DNA from: Hydrangea macrophylla
Lineage: Eukaryota > Streptophyta > Magnoliopsida > Cornales > Hydrangeaceae
Direction: 5' to 3'
Assembly: GCA_033977485.1 (NCBI GenBank)
Contig: CM066983.1
Span: 105,709,080-105,773,079, forward strand
DNA: 64,000 nucleotides
This document shows positions 10,639 to 21,480 of this stretch, in pieces (the stretch's first letter is position 1; each line of letters starts with the position of its first letter). Both the position numbers and the translations under genes were made by a program. The notes under the pieces were generated by a model. The model was not told where the DNA came from. It searched no databases and saw nothing but the letters and a program-made list of their open reading frames with translations.

Positions 10639-10756
10639 GTAGCGACGGCTACTGTGCATGGTTGTAGGCTTGGACTTGCCATGGCACTTGTGGGATGTAA
10701 TGGTTGTAGGCTTGGACTTGCCATTGACATCGCGGTTTAAGGCTTGGACTTGCCGC
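10639..10756 (+). repeat. Hairpin cluster in element B LTR
   Basis: First hairpin: GTAGC-GACG-GCTAC (10639-10652). Then three 17-base loops containing GGCTTGGACTTG, closed by CATGG/CCATG (10657-10661/10679-10683), AATGG/CCATT (10699-10703/10721-10725) and GCGG/CCGC (10732-10735/10753-10756). The stems differ but stay paired. The 3' LTR repeats the set near 17557-17674. Confidence 0.75.
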
Positions 10757-11175
10757 TACCGGATGAATGCGTATTTTCTTCCCTAGAGACTATTGATATG
10801 ATTTATGAGATTAAAGCATGTTTTGTCATATATTGCATATGTTAGACTTGTACACTCAGCATATAGTTGAGCAGTGGAGATGTACTCCATTGCAGGTAAG
10901 AAGAAAGACAAGAAGAAGCGCGATGAGTGAGGCCGATGAACGCCGGGGAAATCACACTTGTTTATGTTTTTGTTTTAAATCCTAAACTTGTGTAAGGATT
11001 TGAATTTTGTAAAATGTTGTAATAGAATCATGGATTAGTTTCACAGTATTGTAATCTTGTAATTGAACGCCTATGGTTATGTTTAATATGTTGAAATCAG
11101 TTGTGGTTGTATTGTTGTTGGAATTTAGAAGCATGAGTTGTTAGTATTTTCAACACAAGGCTGCCAGCAGGGGAG

Positions 11176-11497
11176 CAGTCGACTGGACCCAGGGTCAGTC
11201 GACTGGACCCCGTGTGTTTGAGACACTAAAAGTGAATAGTAAGGGAAGCAGTCGACTGGATCCCTGATCAGTCGACTGAACCACTGTTGGATTTGGCTAC
11301 TGCTTCTATTAATAGAAAAGCAGTCGACTGGGTCCCTATATCAGTCGACTGGACCCCTGTGTTATATGCTGTATTTTGGGTTCTGCTTGACCCAGTCGAC
11401 TGGGCAGTCAACTGGACCTCTATTGAGGATTTAGGGTTTTAGTTTCTGCCAGGCACCGTCGACTGGACCCTGGTACAGTCGATTGGGCAGTCGACTG
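11176..11497 (+). repeat. Phased array of 10-bp palindrome CAGTCGACTG (5' LTR of B)
   Basis: Eight exact copies start at 11176, 11196, 11249, 11269, 11321, 11342, 11393 and 11488. Variants lie near 11405, 11456 and 11476. Most copies come in pairs 20-21 bp apart, and the first four pairs repeat about every 72 bp. Each copy is usually followed by GACC or GGTC. Every exact copy contains GTCGAC. Confidence 0.9.
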
Positions 11498-11732
11498 AAC
11501 CTCTGTATTTTGGAATGAATTCTCGTGAACACTTTTGATTGAACAAAACTTTTTGTAACTCCGATTTTCAATGGATTTTACAACTCAGAGGGGAATGTTC
11601 CTAAGTTTTAAATACCCAAGGTTGTTTTAAAGTTCTTTCCGCTGCGTATCATTATATTATTGATTGGTTGAGCCTTAGTGGCGTGCCACGTGTCCTATTT
11701 CCACGCGCAGTGGGATGGGTCGTGACATTTAT

Positions 11733-11744
11733 TGGTATCAGAGC
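11733..11744 (+). promoter_or_regulatory. Element B primer-binding site
   Basis: TGGTATCAGAGC, initiator tRNA-Met type, five bases after the LTR, the same as in element A. Confidence 0.9.
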
Positions 11745-11930
11745 TATAGGTAACAAAACTTTGGGAACGTTCGACGACGAGAGGAGTGTTGAGTGAATTA
11801 TCACATGTTTTAAATTGCATTCATACATCTTAGAGATGTTTGATGCATATGGATGTTGTTTTACATACATACTATTGTTTTTGTTGTACATGCATAGCAT
11901 TTATGCATTGCGAACTACAGGATTGTAATC

Positions 11931-12823
11931 ATGGATGACCGAGAGTTATCACCCCTTACCCGACGAATGAATGAAATGGCAGAGATGATGGGGAATATGG
12001 GGGAAATGATACGGAATATAGCGGAGCGACTGCCTCCCACACCTCACATCGAAGTGGAACCAATAACTGTAGTACATGCACCCGGAAATAGGGGTATGAG
12101 ATCAATATCTGAACAGTTTACTCGAAAGAAACCAATGGAATTTCATGGGACACCCGATCCAACGCTCGCAGAACATTGGATAATGGACATGGAACGAATC
12201 TTCCGATCTATCCCGATGACCGATAGGGAGAAGATGGAAAATGCAAGTGATGTACTGAAGGGTGAAGCCCAGAACTGGTGGGTAAATGTACTAGATCAAG
12301 GGGCACCGATTACTTGGGAAGGGTTCAAGGCGGAATTCAATCGCCGGTTCTTTCCGCGAGCCGCCTACAATGCAAAGAAGCGAGAATTTGATAACTTGAA
12401 GCAGGGAGATATGACTGTAACCGAATATACTTCCAAGTACAATGCGTTGTTGAGGTTTGGCAAGGGTTCAGTACCAGAGGAGGAAGATAGAGCAAGGAAA
12501 TTCGAAGAAGGTTTAAGGGAAAATATTCGTTTAAGGGTGGAAACCTACGAGCATTCGACTGTGGCAGCAGTACAACAAACGGCGCTAGTGGTCGAGAGTG
12601 GGATGGAAAGGTCGAGGCAGAATCAGCACGGAAAACGAAGCAATGAGAGTGGAGATAGGAACCAAGGCGGATCTTTCAAGACGTCATTTCAAAGAGGCTC
12701 TGGTTCTAGTTCTAGTGATTTTAGGAGAACGCTAAGTGGCATACCGTTGTGTTCGCTTTGCAACCGACCACACTCAGGCCGGTGTTTCATGACTAAACCC
12801 CAGAGCAGAAATCAAGGGGGGGT
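11931..12823 (+). pseudogene. gag: Element B gag, N-terminal and capsid part
   Basis: ATG at 11931 opens about 297 codons. The N-terminus is rich in Met, Glu and Arg and may be helical. The Retrotrans_gag region follows (EHWIMDMERIF, GEAQNWWVNVL, FKAEFNRRFFPRAAY, RKFEEGLRENIRLR), then a Ser/Arg/Gly-rich basic linker. The frame breaks at a run of seven G (12816-12822). The CCHC knuckle and protease lie in another frame downstream, so this is a one-base slip in the homopolymer, either in the element or in the assembly. Context: an AG acceptor-like site ends at 11920, eleven bases before the ATG. Confidence 0.9.
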
Positions 12824-14353
12824 AGTGCTAATTCTACACCCGAGATGAGAGGCAAGTGCTATGATTGTGGAGTATTTGGACACCAAGCCAAGGATTGCCC
12901 GAGGAAGTATTCTCATCAAGGAGTTAGTTCTATGGCTTCTAGTGGTTCGAAGCCTAAGCAGATTAATGACAGGGGACAAAGGTTGGAGCAACGTCAATGA
13001 AGGGCATATCAGATGAACCCAAGAGATATGACTGCTTCCGAAACAGTGGTCTCAGGTATGGTGCTTGTATGTTCACACTTAGCACGCATACTTGTCGACT
13101 CGGGATCTACGCATTCATTTGTATCGCATGCCTTTGTTGAACATTTGACTGTTAGATCGGCACCGTTAGGATATGAATTGTCTATTTCTGTGCCACTTAG
13201 TAAATCGATAGTGACGTCTACTATATATAAGAACTGTGAAATCAAATTAGGCGAGAAGTTGATGACTGTAGACCTTATACCGATTGGGGTGAATCATTTT
13301 GATGTGATACTGGGAATGGATTGGTTAGCCCTTAACCAAGCTACGATAGATTGTGAACGGAAAGAAGTTAATTTTCAATCACTGGTACATGGGAACTTTT
13401 GTTTTCAAGGGAGTGGGGTTACACCGCCACCGTACTTGGTTTCAACTATTCGAGCGGGAAAGTTGTTGAGAAAGGGATGTCAGGGATTTCTATGTTCAGT
13501 GACTGATGTCTCGGCGACTGAATTAAAAGTAGAAGACATTCCGATAGTGCGAGAATATCCAGATGTATTTCCTGATGATCTACCAGATGTTCTTATTGAG
13601 AGAGAAATTGAATTTACCATTGAGGTAAAGCCAGACTCAAGACCGGTATCCAAGTCACCGTATAGAATGGCACCACTAGAATTGAAGGAACTGAAAGTTC
13701 AACTACAAGAGTTACTTGATAAAGGTTTCATTCGACCAAGTGTATCACCGTGGGGAGCTCCAGTGTTGTTTGTAAAGAAGAAAGATGGCTCCATGCGTAT
13801 GTGTGTTGATTACTGGTAACTGAACAAGTTAACGATTAAGAACAAGTACACGTTACCCAGAATTGACGACTTATTTGATCAACTTCGTGGGGCATAAGTG
13901 TTCTCCAAGATAGACCTGAGATCGGGTTATCATCAGTTGAAAGTGAAGGCCGAAGATGTTGAGAAAACAGCTTTCAGAACGCGTTATGGACACTATGAGT
14001 TCTTAGTTATGCCATTTGGAGTTACCAATGCACCAGCTGCGTTCATGGATCTTATGAACCGAGTCTTTAAGGACTATTTGGATGATTTTGTGATAATGTT
14101 CATCGACGATATCCTTGTTTATTTGCCAAGTGAGATAACACACGAGAATCATTTGAGATTGATACTTCAGAGACTGCGGGAAAAGCAGCTATTTGGGAAA
14201 TTCAAGAAATGTGAATTTTGGTTACCTAGCATTACTTTTCTTGGTCATGTGATTGATAAGAATGGAGTTTCAGTTGATCCTCACAAAGTAGAAGCTGTAT
14301 CTAATTGGCACGGCCGACATCTGTATCCGAAATTCGAAGTTTCTTGGGATTAG
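12824..14353 (+). pseudogene. pol: Element B zinc knuckle, protease and reverse transcriptase (broken)
   Basis: One frame carries the CCHC knuckle CYDCGVFGHQAKDC, the protease site [12 protein letters not shown] with [12 protein letters not shown], then [48 protein letters not shown] and the catalytic FIDDILVY. It is interrupted by TGA 12998-13000, TAA 13817-13819 and TAA 13895-13897. An extra base near 14311-14315 (in TGGCACGGCCGAC) then throws the RT connection domain out of frame, and the frame ends at 14353. The RT catalytic Asp pair is present. The position of the 13895 stop matches a stop in element A. Confidence 0.9.
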
Positions 14354-16431
14354 CGGGATACTATCGCCGTTTTATTGAACATTTCTCAAAAATTTCTTTG
14401 CCAATGACCAAGTTAATGAGAAAGGGTGCTATTTTCGAATAGAGTCAGGAATGTGAAGACAGTTTTCGAGAGTTGAAGTCATGTTTGACGAGAGCACCGA
14501 TATTGACAATACCATCTGGAACCGAAGGATTTGTAATCTATAGTGATGCTTCACACAAAGGATTGGGATGCGTGTTGATGCAAGGGGGTAAAGTGATTGC
14601 TTATGCTTCTAGACAGTTGAAGACACATGAGATTAATTATCCAACTCATGATCTGGAATTAGCTGCGGTAATTCATGCTTTGAAGATTTGGAGACACTAC
14701 ATATACGGGGAAAAGTGTAAGATATTCACAGACCACAAGAGTTTGAAATACATTTTCACCCAACGGGACTTGAACATGAGACAACGAAGATGGTTGGAAT
14801 TGATGAAGGATTACGATCTTTCGATTGAGTACCATCCGGGAAAGGCGAATGTAGTAGCCGATGCATTAAGCCGGAAGACGCCGAGGAATTTAGCCGACGA
14901 GCTAACGCAACAAAAAGAGTTGATAAAAGAGATGGAACGCTTAGAATTGGACGTGATTCCAGAGACTAGTGGTGGTTTAATGATAGTGATCATGGCACAC
15001 CCAGATATTATTGATGAAATCAAGAGGGAACAGTTTCACGATGTTTACTTGTGTAAAATGAGAGACGAGATACCTTTGGGAAAGCGATCTGGTTTGGTAT
15101 TGGAACAAGGGATTCTGAAGTTTGGAAATCGGTTATGTGTACCGAATGTGAAAGACGTAAAGGAACGACTCTTAGAAGAAGCTCATAGTACGAAATATTC
15201 AGTACACCCGGGAAGTAATAAGATGTACCGAAACTTGAGAGAAAACTTCTGGTGGAAGGGTATGAAGCGTGAAGTCGCTAAGTTTGTATCTGAATGTTCG
15301 GCATGTCAACAGGTTAAAGCTGAGAGACAAGTACCCGCAGGATTATTACAACCTTTACCTGTGTCGGAATGGAAGTGGGACGAGATCACGATGGACTTTG
15401 TTTCTGGATTTCCACGATCATGCAATAAGAATGATAAGATTTGGGTTATAGTTGACCGATTAACCAAGTCAGCTCATTTTCTACCGATCAAGACGACTAA
15501 ACCGTCCAAGTTAGCGGAATTGTATGTGAAAGAGATTGTAAGACTACATGGAGTCCCAGCTGTGATTGTATCAGATCGTGATAGTAGTTTTACGTCAAGA
15601 TTTTGGGGAAGTTTGCAAGAAGCTATGGGTACGAAATTGAGTTTCAGTACTGCATTTCATCCTCAGACCGACGGACAGTCAGAGCGCATGATTCAGACGC
15701 TAGAGGATATGTTGAGATTGTGTGTATTAGATTTTGGGAATGATTGGGAGCACCATTTGCCGTTAATTAAATTTGCTTATAACAACGGATTTCAGTCCAG
15801 TATTGGTATGGAACCATATGAAGCTCTGTATGGCCGTAAGTGTCGATCACCGATTTGTTGGACGGAGGTGGGAGAAAGAAAGTTGTTAGGACCTGAGTTG
15901 ATACAAGTGGCTACTGAGAAGGTAAAGTTGATTCAAGAGCGACTCAAGGTAGCTCAGAGCCGATATAAGAGTTATGCAGACTCTAAACGACGACCGATAA
16001 ATTTTGAAGTTGGAGATTTTGTGTACTTGAGAACATCGCCTTCAAAAGGTATTGTACGATTTGGAAAGAAGGGGAAACTCAATCCAAGGTTTATAGGACC
16101 TTTTGAGATTCTAGAGAGAGTAGGTCCAGTGGCTTACAGATTGGCTATATCATCGGAGTTGGAACATGTGCATAATGTATTTCACGTATCAATGTTGAGA
16201 CGGTGTATGTCAGATACGAGTAAGATCATTGTACCTGAACCGCTGCAAATTCAGGGAGACTTGACTTATGTGGAACAACCAGTCGAGATTCTAGATCGAA
16301 AAGAACAAGTCTTAAGAACTAAGACGATTCCGATGGTGAAGGTATTATGGCGTAGTCACACTGTTGAAGAGGCTACGTGGGAAAATGAGGAAGACATGCG
16401 GAATGAGTATCCGTACCTGTTCGACGTATGA
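14316..16431 (+). pseudogene. pol: Element B RNase H, integrase and chromodomain-like tail
   Basis: After the frameshift the next frame holds [10 protein letters not shown], then a TAG at about 14441, then 652 open codons from about 14473. RNase [41 protein letters not shown]. Integrase: zinc-binding [15 protein letters not shown] with CSACQQ, then the catalytic residues in TMDF, SDRDSSF and [16 protein letters not shown]-type module ([18 protein letters not shown]) and a C-terminal PVEILDRKE...[14 protein letters not shown] region are typical of Tekay-type chromoviruses and steer insertion toward heterochromatin. Stop TGA at 16429. This is the best preserved frame in the window. Confidence 0.92.
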
Positions 16432-16460
16432 GGTATAAGTTTGGGGACAAACTTCCTTTT

Positions 16461-16473
16461 TGGAGGGGAGAGT
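16461..16473 (+). promoter_or_regulatory. Element B polypurine tract
   Basis: TGGAGGGGAGAGT directly precedes the 3' LTR and would prime plus-strand synthesis. Confidence 0.8.
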
Positions 16474-18624
16474 TGTCACACCCGTTCCAAAAATTTACGA
16501 TTTTGAGAATGCATCTTTTGATATTTTGAAATATTAATGTTTATTAATATTGAGTTGAGGTTGACTGTGGGTCAACGGTGAAGTGTCAGTAAGGACACGA
16601 GGAAATTGGTAATTGAGATTTTCATTGGCACGAGTAAATGACATTTATATGATTTAAATGTTATTTGACTTATCTGGTATACTATGAATAGTGAATTATA
16701 CCTGTGTAGTATAATTTCTGTTAGTTTCGATATTGTTATATATCATTTTGAGAACTGTGGTGAGAACGTGAGTGATACGTTAATTAAAAAGGTAGGTTGT
16801 GTAGAGATTCCACAGAATATAGTTTTCGGACGTTATTTTGGACCCAAACGAAACTTAGTCGAAAACTTTTGGAATTTATAGTTTTCACTCGTAAAGTTAT
16901 AAAATGGACGTGTGCGAAGTTTCATGGATTAATGAGAAGTGTTGAGAAACTTGCGGGGAGGTAAACGTAATTCCCCAAAAGTTTGCCTATATATAGATGA
17001 GGATGAGATTTCAATCTCATCCAAACTTTCCAAATATCTAGAGAGATGAGAGAGAAAGGAGATTTGGTTGTCATGAGCTTGCCGGTGACATACGACGACC
17101 GTTCGTCCGTCAGTTTTTCTCCAGACTTCAGATTTGAACTCGTGGAGGTAAGATCTACGTTTTGATACCACTTAGGTTATGTTTGGCCAATTTTTGTAAA
17201 AATTTTAATTCTAGACTTTTGGGAAAAACAGGTATAAACTTGTAGGAATTTTCTCAAATTCGAAATCCGACGATTATTTAGCCTCCTAGTCGATCCTTCA
17301 AAGTTTGAGGGAAATCGCACGAGGTATGAAGTTCAAACTTATGAAATATAGAGGAATACATGTTTTATATTTCGACGACGAAATTAAGATCCGGCGAAAT
17401 CCATGTGTTAATTGTAGGCCCGTTAATTATGCACGCGCTAATTTGTGAAATGCATGTCTAAATTTACGCGAGCACGTTGAGTTGTCTATGTGGGTCAAAG
17501 GGGAGTCTTATACAAATTCATGCCGGAGTAAGCTTCTCGATGTTTGAGAATTTTAGTAGCGACGGCTACTGTGCATGGTTGTAGGCTTGGACTTGCCATG
17601 GCACTTGTGGGATGTAATGGTTGTAGGCTTGGACTTGCCATTGACATCGCGGTTTAAGGCTTGGACTTGCCGCTACCGGATGAATGCGTATTTTCCTCCC
17701 TAGAGACTATTGATATGATTTATGAGATTAAAGCATGTTTTGTCATATATTGCATATGTTAGACTTGTACACTCAGCATATAGCTGAGCAGTGGAGATGT
17801 ACTCCATTGCAGGTAAGAAGAAAGACAAGAAGAAGCGCGATGAGTGAGGCCGATGAACGCCGGGGAAATCACACTTGTTTATGTTTTTGTTTTAAATCCT
17901 AAACTTGTGTAAGGATTTGAATTTTGTAAAATGTTGTAATAGAATCATGGATTAGTTTCACAGTATTGTAATCTTGTAATTGAACGCCTATGGTTATGTT
18001 TAATATGTTGAAATCAGTTGTGGTTGTATTGGTGTTGGAATTTAGAAGCATGAGTTGTTAGTATTTTCAACACAGGGCTGCCAGCAGGGGAGCAGTCGAC
18101 TGGACCCCGTGTGTTTGAGACACTGAAAGTGAATAGTAAGGGAAGCAGTCGACTGGATCCCTGATCAGTCGACTGAACCACTATTGGATTTGGCTACTGC
18201 TTCTATTAATAGAAAAGCAGTCGATTGGGTCCCTATATCAGTCGACTGGACCCCTGTGTTATATGCTGTATTTTGGGTTCTGCTTGACCCAGTCGACTGG
18301 GCAGTCGACTGGACCTCTGTTGAGAATTTAGGGTTTTAGTTTCTGCCAGGCACCGTCGACTGGACCCTGGTACAGTCAACTGGGCAGTCGACTGAACCTC
18401 TGTGTTTTGGAATGGATTCTCGTGAACACTTTTGATTGAACAAAACTTTTTGTAACTCCGATTTTCAATGGATTTTACAACTCAGAGGGGAATGTTCCTA
18501 AGTTTTAAATACCCAAGGTTGTTTTAAAGTTCTTTCCGCTGCGTATCATTATATTATTGATTGGTTGAGCCTTGGTGGCGTGCCACGTGTCCTATTTCCA
18601 CGCGTAGTGGGATGGGTCGTGACA
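16474..18624 (+). repeat. Element B 3' LTR
   Basis: 2151 bp and very similar to the 5' LTR by eye. The main difference is one missing palindrome unit. The palindrome array spans 18093-18394; some copies have changes such as CAGTCGATTG. Confidence 0.95.
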
Positions 18625-19345
18625 AGATGTGATGCCAGGAACTCAACCAATTTCACGGGCACCTTACAGAATGGCTCAGGTGGAGTTGAAGGAGTTGAAG
18701 ACTCAACTGCAAGATTTACTAGATAAGGGGTTCATTCGGCCTAGTGTATCACCGTGGAGAGCACCAGTTTTGTTTGTTAAGAAGAAGGACGGAACAATGA
18801 GAATGTGTATTGACTATCGAGAAATCAACAAGGTGACTATAAAGAACAAGTATCTGTTGCCGTGTATTGATGACTTGTTTGATCAGTTACAAGGGGCATA
18901 AGTATTTTCTAAGATTGACTCGAGATCTGGGTATCACCAATTGAAGGTAAAAGCTGACGATGTTGAGAAGACAGCTTTCAGGACTCGGTATGGGCACTAC
19001 GAATTTCTTGTCATGCCATTTGGGGTCACGAATGCACCAGCCGCTTTTATGGACTTGATGAATCGGGTGTTCAAGACTTATCTAGACGAGTTTGTGATAG
19101 TATTCATTGATGATATTTTAATATATTCTAGAAGTCCAGAGGAACACAAACGACACTTGAGATTAGTTTTGCAACGACTTAGAGAAAAATAACTATTTGG
19201 GAAGTTGAAGAAAAGTGAATTCTGGTTGACAAATGTTACTTTTCTTGGACACGTGATCTCTAAGGATGGTGTCTCTGTGGACCCACAAAGATTGAAACTG
19301 TTAAGAATTGGTCGAGACCGACAAATGTTTCTGAAATTCGAAGCT
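18625..19345 (+). pseudogene. pol: Element A reverse transcriptase (resumes after B)
   Basis: Starts with the right TSD copy AGATG. Bases from 18630 continue A's frame, giving [22 protein letters not shown] motifs follow: [33 protein letters not shown] and the catalytic [11 protein letters not shown]. Breaks: TAA at 18899-18901, TAA at 19190-19192, and loss of one base near 19286-19290 (ACCCACAAAG), which puts the rest into another frame. The RT polymerase core is recognisable and its Asp pair is kept. Confidence 0.92.
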
Positions 19346-21435
19346 TCTTGGGGTTAGCTGGTTACTACAGAAGGTTCGTTCAAGACTTCTCTAGAATTGC
19401 GACTCCGATGACTCAATTGATGAGAAAGGATGTACCATTTGTGTGGAATAAAGAATGTGAAGATTGTTTCCAGAAGTTGAAAGATAAATTGACCTCAGCG
19501 CCAATATTAGCTATTCCGTCTGGTACTGGAGGTTTCAGTATATACAGTGATGCTTCTCATCAGGGCTTGGGATGTGTTTTAATGCAAAACGGTAAAGTTA
19601 TAACTTATGCTTCAAGGCAGTTGAGGACACACGAGAAGAATTATCTGACTCATGATCTAGAATTGGCAGCGGTGATCTTTACGTTAAAGATTTGGCGTCA
19701 CTACTTGTACGGGGAAACATGTGAAATATTCACCGATCACAAGAGTCTGAAATATTTGTTTACCCAGAGAGAACTGAATATGAGACAGAGAAGATGGCTT
19801 GAATTGATGAAAGACTATAATTTAAAGATTCAATACCATCCAAGTAAAGCTAACGTGGTTGCCGATGCGTTAAGTCGAAAGTCATCAGAAAATTTGGTTT
19901 ATTCTTTAACAGCTCAAACAACGTTGGTAAAAGAATTTGAACAGCTGGAATTGGAAGTAACCCCCAGAATCCAGGGTGGTTTAATGGCGGCTATCATCGC
20001 ACAACCGAGCTTGATTGAAGAAATCAAGGCAAGTCAACTCATCGACCCAAATTTCAAGAAAATAGTTGAAGAATTTCCTGAGGGTAGACGGCCGGAATTC
20101 AGTTTTCAGAATAATGTATTGAGGTATATTAATCGATTGTGTGTTCCGAACATTCAAGAGTTGAAAGATAAGATTATGAAAGAAGCTCACAGTACGAGGT
20201 ATTCCGTACATCCAGGGAGTACCAAGATGTATAGAGATTTGCGGGAAGTGTATTGGTGGAGTGGTATGAAACGGAAAGTCGCCGAGTTTGTGGCCAAGTG
20301 TACGACTTGTCAACAAGTAAAACTAGAACATCAACGACCCGCCGGTGAATTGCAACCGTTGGAAATACCAGAATGGAAATGAGAGCATATCACGATGGAC
20401 TTTGTGTCAGGTTTGCTATGATCTCCTAAGTCTAATGATAGTATTTGGGTGATCGTTGATCGGTTAACTAAATCAGCTCATTTCTTGCCAATCAAGACTC
20501 GTGATCCGACAAAGTTAGCAGAGCTTTATGTCAGGGAAGTTATCAAGCTACACGGGGCACCGGTATCAATTGTGTCAGATCGAGACACACGATTTGTGTC
20601 TAGATTTTGGGAAGGTTTGCAAAAGGCAATGGGGACGACTTTGCATTTTAGCACAGCATTTCATCCTCAGACAGATGGCCAATCCGAGCGAGTTATTCAG
20701 ATTTTGGAAGATATGCTTCGAGGTTGTGTTATGGATTTTAAATCAGATTGGGAGACCCACTTGCCATTAGTGGAATTCTCTTACAATAATAGCTTTCAAA
20801 CAAGTATTGGTATGGCGCCTTACGAAACATTGTATGGTCGAAAGTGTAGATCACCGGTGTGTTGGACAGAAGTTGGAGAAAAGCAACTTATAGCGCCTGA
20901 AATTGTACAAATCACTACCGACAAAATCAAGTTAGTTAAACAATGGTTACAAATAGCACAGAGTCGTTGCAAAAGCTACGCGGATACAGGTAGAAGACCT
21001 TTGGAATTTGAGGTAGGTGAATATGCTTACTTGAAGGTATCGCCTTCAAAGGGTATAGCACGATTTGGTAAGCGAGGCAAGTTAAGTCCGAGGTTTGTAG
21101 GGCCTTATCTGATCTTGGATAGAGTTGGTCCAGTTGCATATCGGTTGGAATTACCAGAAGAGTTGGCTAATGTTCATAATGTGTTTTACGTTTCTATGTT
21201 GCGACGTTGTCTATCAGATTTGAGTCACTATATCACTCCGGAACCGTTGATGGTTCGAGAAGACTTGACTTATGTTGAACATCCAGTTCGAATCCTAGAT
21301 AGGAAGGATCAGGTGCTCAGAACTAAAGTCATTCATCTAGTTATGGTGTTATGGCGTAATCATTCAGTAGAGGAGACAACTTGGGAACGTGAAGACGAGA
21401 TCCGAGAGAAATATCCTCACCTATTTGACACTTGA
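19346..21435 (+). pseudogene. pol: Element A RNase H, integrase and chromodomain-like tail
   Basis: From [18 protein letters not shown] the frame carries RNase H ([41 protein letters not shown]), then the integrase zinc finger ([21 protein letters not shown]). Two TGA codons (20380-20382 and 20419-20421) flank the catalytic TMDF motif. An open stretch from about 20449 follows with SDRDTRF and [11 protein letters not shown], the GPY module [18 protein letters not shown], and the tail PVRILDRKD...VLWRNHSVEETTWE. Stop TGA at 21433. The order and the tail place it with Tekay/Del chromoviruses. Confidence 0.92.
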
Positions 21436-21464
21436 GGTAAGAAAAGTTTGGGGACAAACTTCCT

Positions 21465-21480
21465 AAAAGGGAGGGAGAGG
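21465..21480 (+). promoter_or_regulatory. Element A polypurine tract
   Basis: AAAAGGGAGGGAGAGG immediately precedes the 3' LTR. Confidence 0.85.

Larger units (their letters stand above)
9557..11727 (+). repeat. Element B 5' LTR
   Basis: 2171 bp. Contains TATA box CCTATATATAGG (about 10069-10080), a 9-bp-stem hairpin just after it (10084-10105), a splice donor GAG|GTAAGAT (10230/10231), a GACG-loop hairpin (10639-10652), three hairpins sharing the loop word GGCTTGGACTTG (10657-10756), and an array of CAGTCGACTG palindromes (11176-11497). It is about 20 bp longer than the 3' LTR owing to one extra palindrome unit. Confidence 0.95.
9557..18624 (+). mobile_element. Element B: Ty3/gypsy chromovirus, Tekay/Del-like, nested in A
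   Basis: LTRs at 9557-11727 and 16474-18624 begin TGTCACACCC and end GTGACA. The TSD is AGATG (9552-9556 and 18625-18629). It has a Met-type PBS, gag, protease, RT, RNase H, integrase and a chromodomain-like tail. It sits in A's pol in the same orientation. The encoded proteins resemble A's closely but the LTRs are unrelated over most of their length, so these are sister families. Frameshifts and stops make it non-functional. Confidence 0.95.

Noticed and set aside
11176..11497. CRISPR-like array
   Set aside because: The repeat is only 10 bp, palindromic, unevenly spaced with recurring spacers, and sits in both LTRs of a plant retrotransposon.
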